Positions 60,534 to 64,000 of a stretch of 64,000 nt of DNA are shown here, in pieces (position 1 is the first letter of the stretch; the number at the start of each line of letters is the position of its first letter). The DNA is taken from NCBI GenBank assembly GCA_947452455.1, contig CANGBX010000001.1:434001-498000 (forward strand), written 5' to 3'. Source of the stretch: Beijerinckiaceae bacterium. GTDB taxonomy: Bacteria > Pseudomonadota > Alphaproteobacteria > Rhizobiales > Beijerinckiaceae. Position numbers and translations under genes: made by a program. The notes beneath the pieces were generated by a model. The model was given only the letters and a program-made list of their open reading frames with translations. It ran no database searches and was not told where the DNA came from.

Positions 60534-61940
60534 TTAGAATTTGATCTCAGGCGGGGGTGCATCGCTGATGGTGGGCATTTCGATCCGCACGGAATTGGGA
60601 TCCACATTGGAGGCTCCATCAAGCCAATAGGTGACGGACTCTGGCCAGCCGATGACAATCGCCACCAGAATAAGCTGCATGACCACCCAAGGAATGGCGC
60701 CCAGATAAATATCGGAGCTTTTCACCTGTGGCGGGGCAATGCCACGCAGATAGAATAGCGCGAAGCCAAAGGGCGGATGCATGAAGCTGGTCTGCATATT
60801 CACGCAGATCAAAACACCAAACCAGATGAGATCAATGCCGAGTTTGGCCGCCACAGGTGCCAGCAGCGGAATGACGATGAAGGCGATCTCGAAGAAGTCG
60901 AGGAAGAAAGCCAGAAAGAACACAAAAATGTTCACGAAGATCAGGAAGCCGACCTTGCCACCCGGCAATTGCGCCATCATGTGCTCGATCCAGCGCCCGC
61001 CATCCATGCCCTGAAAGACGAGACTGAACACAGTCGAACCGACGAGGATGAAGATCACCATGGCAGTGAGCGTCGATGTCGATGCCATGGCCTGTTTGAC
61101 GAGGTCCCATGTCAGGCGCTTGTGCATGGCCGCCAAAACCATCGCACCGACAGCACCAAGCGCGCCGGCTTCTGTTGGCGTGGCAAGGCCGACAAAGATT
61201 GTGCCGAGCACCAGAAAGATCAGGGCAATCGAGGGGATCATGCCCCACAAAATGCGGCTGATCAGTTTCCAGCCCATCGGCTCGCGCGCTTCTTTTGGAA
61301 TCGGCGGCATGAGGTGGGGCTTCCACATTGCGATGAAAGCGATATACCCCAGAAAAATTGCGACCTGCAGGATCGAGGGGCCAATGGCGCCCGCATACAT
61401 ATCGCCCACCGATTTGCCGAGCTGGTCTGCGAGCACGACAAGCACAAGTGACGGCGGGATCAATTGTGTGATCGTGCCCGAGGCTGCAATCACACCGGTC
61501 GCCAGCTTCATGTCATAGCCATAACGCATCATGATCGGCAGCGAGATCACGCCCATGGCGATCACAGAGGCTGCAACAGTGCCGGTGATCGCGCCCAGAA
61601 TGGCGCCCACGATGATGACGGCAACAGCCAAGCCGCCGGGAAGCGGGCCAAACAATTGGCCTGTGCCTTCCAGAATATCTTCCGCCAATCCGCAGCGCTC
61701 CAGAATAGCGCCCATCAAAGTGAAGAAGGGAATGGCCAGCAGCAGATCATTCGAGATGATGCCGAATGTGCGCAAAGGCAGAGCTTGCAAAAAGCTCACA
61801 TCGAAATGGCCTGTGAGAATACCCAAGAAGCCGAAGAACAGACCGACCGCTGCGAGTGAAAAGGCCACCGGAAAACCGATCAGCATGAACAAGATCATGC
61901 CGCCGAACATCAGGGGTGGCATTACGCCATGTGAAAACAT
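60534..61940 (-). CDS. dctM: TRAP transporter large permease subunit
   Basis: The product is 468 residues with about 12-13 membrane helices. DctM signatures include GFPVAFSLAAVGLFFGFLG, LLAIPFFTLMGAILERCG, GAILGAITGTVAASVIAMG and the ASGTITQLIPPSLVLVV segment. The C-terminal half has GLATPTEAGALGAVGA and NMQTSFMHPPFGFALFYLRG. It works with the small subunit encoded 24 bases upstream, and probably with the binding protein encoded in the opposite direction. Confidence 0.93.
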   Translation of the reverse strand: MFSHGVMPPLMFGGMILFMLIGFPVAFSLAAVGLFFGFLGILTGHFDVSFLQALPLRTFGIISNDLLLAIPFFTLMGAILERCGLAEDILEGTGQLFGPLPGGLAVAVIIVGAILGAITGTVAASVIAMGVISLPIMMRYGYDMKLATGVIAASGTITQLIPPSLVLVVLADQLGKSVGDMYAGAIGPSILQVAIFLGYIAFIAMWKPHLMPPIPKEAREPMGWKLISRILWGMIPSIALIFLVLGTIFVGLATPTEAGALGAVGAMVLAAMHKRLTWDLVKQAMASTSTLTAMVIFILVGSTVFSLVFQGMDGGRWIEHMMAQLPGGKVGFLIFVNIFVFFLAFFLDFFEIAFIVIPLLAPVAAKLGIDLIWFGVLICVNMQTSFMHPPFGFALFYLRGIAPPQVKSSDIYLGAIPWVVMQLILVAIVIGWPESVTYWLDGASNVDPNSVRIEMPTISDAPPPEIKF

Positions 61941-61964
61941 CGAACCTGTCTCCCTGAGCGCAGC

Positions 61965-62504
61965 TTATTGCAGCGGCTTTTCATATTTGGTGTCGAGCGT
62001 GATCGCGCCTTGCAGAGCTGCAATGCGCTTGACCAGTTCCGAAAAGGCTTGAAACAGCAAAAGCGTGAAGCCGACGGGCAGCAAGAGTTTGGCTGGCCAG
62101 AGAATGAGGCCGCCCGCATTCATCGACACTTCACCACTGCGAAACGATGTGAAGAAAAAGGGCCAAGACATCCAGGACAGAATGGCAGCGGCGGGCATCA
62201 AGAACACAATGATGCCGAACAGATCGACAAAGAGGCGTCCGCGATCCGACAGATGCGAATAGATCACGTCAACGCGCACATGTTCGTTGCGCAGGAAGGT
62301 GAAAGCACCACCCAGCAGCACGATGCCGCCGAACATGTACCATTGAATCTCGAGATAGGCGTTGGAGCTGTAATTGAAGAGATAGCGCATGAGCGCATTG
62401 CCTGCGCTGATGAAGCAGACAAACAGCACCAGATATTCGCAAATACGGCCAAAGACCGAATTCACTGCATCAATCGCGCGACTGATCGCCAACAAGGCGT
62501 TCAT
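61965..62504 (-). CDS. dctQ: TRAP transporter small permease subunit
   Basis: The product is 179 residues with four membrane helices. DctQ-type features are NALMRYLFNYSSNAYLEIQWYMFGGIVLLGGAFTFLRNEHVRVDVIY. The C-terminal LLLFQAFSELVKRIAALQG closes the domain. It precedes dctM by 24 bases and probably forms an operon with it. Confidence 0.92.
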   Translation of the reverse strand: MNALLAISRAIDAVNSVFGRICEYLVLFVCFISAGNALMRYLFNYSSNAYLEIQWYMFGGIVLLGGAFTFLRNEHVRVDVIYSHLSDRGRLFVDLFGIIVFLMPAAAILSWMSWPFFFTSFRSGEVSMNAGGLILWPAKLLLPVGFTLLLFQAFSELVKRIAALQGAITLDTKYEKPLQ

Positions 62505-62626
62505 GGGATTTTCCTCCTCAGAGCTGCGCCATCTCTGGGCGCAGAGCCTGCATGGTTCTCAAAACAGCACTAGCATTGCGGCCAAGGCACGGCCAGCCAT
62601 GCCCCCTTAGACTTTAGGAAAAGCAT

Positions 62627-63526
62627 TTATGGAGCGGTGCCAGGGGATTGGGCTTTGGCGCGGCGTGCTTCATCGCGCATCGCGAAAATTCCGGCGCCAA
62701 TCACCAGAATGATCCCAATGGTGGCAAGGAGATCGGGTGCCTCTCCCCAGATGATGACCCCGATGATCAGAGCGACGGGCACGCCTACATAGCGGAAGGG
62801 CGAAATGGCCGAGACCTCGGTGCCGCGGAAAGACATGGTGATCAGGTAGGTGGCTGCGAGAACAAAAAGGGCTGCGCCCACAATGAGCCCCACCTCAAAC
62901 AGGGAGGGCATGCGCCAAATGTCCCCCGCGACCAATCCAAAGAGGCCGCAACCGACAATATTGGCGATCGAGGCGGCGAGCACGATCAGAAAAGTCGGGA
63001 CATGACGCGGCACAAGGCGATTGGAGAGATCGCGAACCGCCACGAAAAAAGCGGTGAGGATGGCAAGCCCCATGGCCCATGAAATGCCCGAGGAATCGGG
63101 CTGCACGATCAGCAGCACACCGACAAAGCCGACGAGAACCGCCATCCAGCGCGCAAAGCCGACGGTCTCCTTGCCGGAGAGGGCAGCAAAGGCCGTGATC
63201 ATCAGCGGTGTTGCTTGCAAAATGGCGGTGGCAAGGCCGAGCGGCATCAAGCGCAAGGCCTGCATGTATGTGACGACGACTGCGGCTTCAAACAAAGCGC
63301 GGATGAGAACCGGGCGGCTCCACATGGCAGGCAGAAAAGACAATTGTCGCGCCTGCCAAAGAATGACGAGGGCTGCCACGACCGCGATCACGCCGCGCAA
63401 GATGACGGCTTCCGACACGGCCATATCTTCGACGAGATATTTCATTGCCGCATCATTAATGGCAAAGGCGGAGGTCGCGCCGGTCATGGCGGCCATGCCG
63501 CGGCGATTGATGCGGGTTTGTTCCAT
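62627..63526 (-). CDS. EamA/DMT-family transporter
   Basis: The product is 299 residues with ten predicted helices in two EamA repeats. Repeat 1 has FAINDAAMKYLVED and MPLGLATAILQATPLMITAFAALSGKE. Repeat 2 has TYLITMSFRGTEVSAISPFRYVGVPVALIIG and WGEAPDLLATIGIILVIGAGI. Such proteins usually export amino acids or metabolites; the substrate is unknown. It starts 8 bases after the moaA stop. Confidence 0.9.
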   Translation of the reverse strand: MEQTRINRRGMAAMTGATSAFAINDAAMKYLVEDMAVSEAVILRGVIAVVAALVILWQARQLSFLPAMWSRPVLIRALFEAAVVVTYMQALRLMPLGLATAILQATPLMITAFAALSGKETVGFARWMAVLVGFVGVLLIVQPDSSGISWAMGLAILTAFFVAVRDLSNRLVPRHVPTFLIVLAASIANIVGCGLFGLVAGDIWRMPSLFEVGLIVGAALFVLAATYLITMSFRGTEVSAISPFRYVGVPVALIIGVIIWGEAPDLLATIGIILVIGAGIFAMRDEARRAKAQSPGTAP

Positions 63527-63534
63527 GAAAAAGA

Positions 63535-64000
63535 TCAGCCGCCGGTGACGCTCATATGGCGGCCCACTGCCGGCATGCTTGTTGTGCGGTCGATGATGAA
63601 ATCATGGCCCTTGGGTTTGCGGGCAATGGCGTCTTCCATCGCGGCCATCAGCGGGCCGTTGGATTCAGAGGCGCGCAAAGGTGCCCGTAAATCAGCCGCA
63701 TCTTCTTGCCCCAAGCACATATAAAGCGTGCCCGTGCAGGTGATGCGCACGCGATTGCACCCTTCGCAGAAATTATGGGTGAGCGGTGTGATGAAGCCCA
63801 GCCGCCCGCCTGTCTCTTTCACATTCACATAGCGGGCGGGGCCGCCTGTCTTGTAGCTTGAGTCTTCCAGCGTGAAGTGATCGAGCAGCGAAGCGCGCAA
63901 TTGCGTGAGCGGCAGATATTGGTCGACACGTGCGCTTTCAATCTCGCCGAGCGGCATGACTTCGATGAAGGTCATATCCATGCCGCGCCCATGCGCCCAG
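63535..64000 (-). CDS. moaA: GTP 3',8-cyclase MoaA, C-terminal part (5' end outside the window)
   Basis: The frame is open to the right edge, so only the last ~155 residues are seen. They include [17 protein letters not shown], the [20 protein letters not shown] motif binding the second [4Fe-4S] cluster with its third Cys in LYMCLG, and the terminal MSVTGG with the double-Gly tail. The enzyme starts molybdopterin synthesis from GTP. Confidence 0.95.
   Translation of the reverse strand, partial: WAHGRGMDMTFIEVMPLGEIESARVDQYLPLTQLRASLLDHFTLEDSSYKTGGPARYVNVKETGGRLGFITPLTHNFCEGCNRVRITCTGTLYMCLGQEDAADLRAPLRASESNGPLMAAMEDAIARKPKGHDFIIDRTTSMPAVGRHMSVTGG

Noticed and set aside
60777-61451. 224-codon plus-strand frame
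   Set aside because: Antisense to dctM; the His/Glu/Lys-rich composition mirrors the membrane helices of the real gene.

Overview
The window reads as chromosomal DNA of an alphaproteobacterium, most likely of the order Hyphomicrobiales (Rhizobiales). Four things support this: a gene-transfer-agent (GTA) type structural cluster; a feuPQ-like two-component pair followed by cycHJKL (ccmI, ccmE, ccmF, ccmH), glnE and a PleC-like kinase; two PleC/DivJ (PdhS)-family kinases; and a fix-type ccoNOQP-ccoGHIS cluster behind an FNR/FixK box. Genus cannot be fixed from the sequence. No tRNA, rRNA, CRISPR array, transposase or integrase was found, and no gene-free stretch exceeds 300 bases.

Layout. 1-6.9 kb is a small-molecule metabolism block. 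A leftward set holds a methyltransferase, a beta-hydroxyacid dehydrogenase and a class III aminotransferase cut by the window edge. A rightward pair holds a 4,5-dihydroxyphthalate decarboxylase-like protein and a Bug/TctC binding protein. A leftward pair holds an extradiol-dioxygenase-like protein and a second methyltransferase. 7.0-21.9 kb is a phage-derived GTA-like cluster: small and large terminase, portal, two tiny proteins, prohead protease, capsid, head-tail adaptor, then gp12-, gp13-, gp14- and gp15-like baseplate proteins, a DUF2793 fibre-like protein and a GH108 endolysin with a membrane tail. The genes normally lying between adaptor and gp12 (tail tube, tape measure, tail chaperones, stopper and terminator) are absent, and an antisense trypsin-like protease separates capsid from adaptor.

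21.9-36.6 kb holds the feuN/P/Q-like sensor system, four cytochrome c maturation genes, glnE, the PleC-like kinase and pepN. 36.6-41.8 kb holds a long zinc-type cation diffusion facilitator, glyoxalase I, a GlcG/HbpS-like protein, a class II aldolase, pcaB and a small Tat-exported Arg/Tyr-rich protein. 42.0-51.9 kb is a complete cbb3 oxidase system: ccoNOQP (enzyme), ccoGHIS (assembly and copper delivery), an MFS protein carrying the CcoA copper-importer motifs, and a universal stress protein. The cytochrome c maturation genes upstream serve the haem c subunits CcoO and CcoP, so the two regions are functionally linked.

52-64 kb holds dusA, a TauE/SafE exporter, a DUF1289 protein, divergent cobS and cobT (late cobalamin synthesis), a membrane PdhS-type kinase, a second beta-hydroxyacid dehydrogenase, a TRAP transporter whose binding protein converges on its permease genes, an EamA exporter and the C-terminal part of moaA.

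The most noteworthy observations are the GTA-like cluster lacking its tail-tube module but with every remaining frame open, the endolysin with an in-frame internal start that would release a small membrane protein, a 31-residue micro-gene locked between two GTA genes by stop/start overlaps, and the CcoA-like copper importer next to ccoS.
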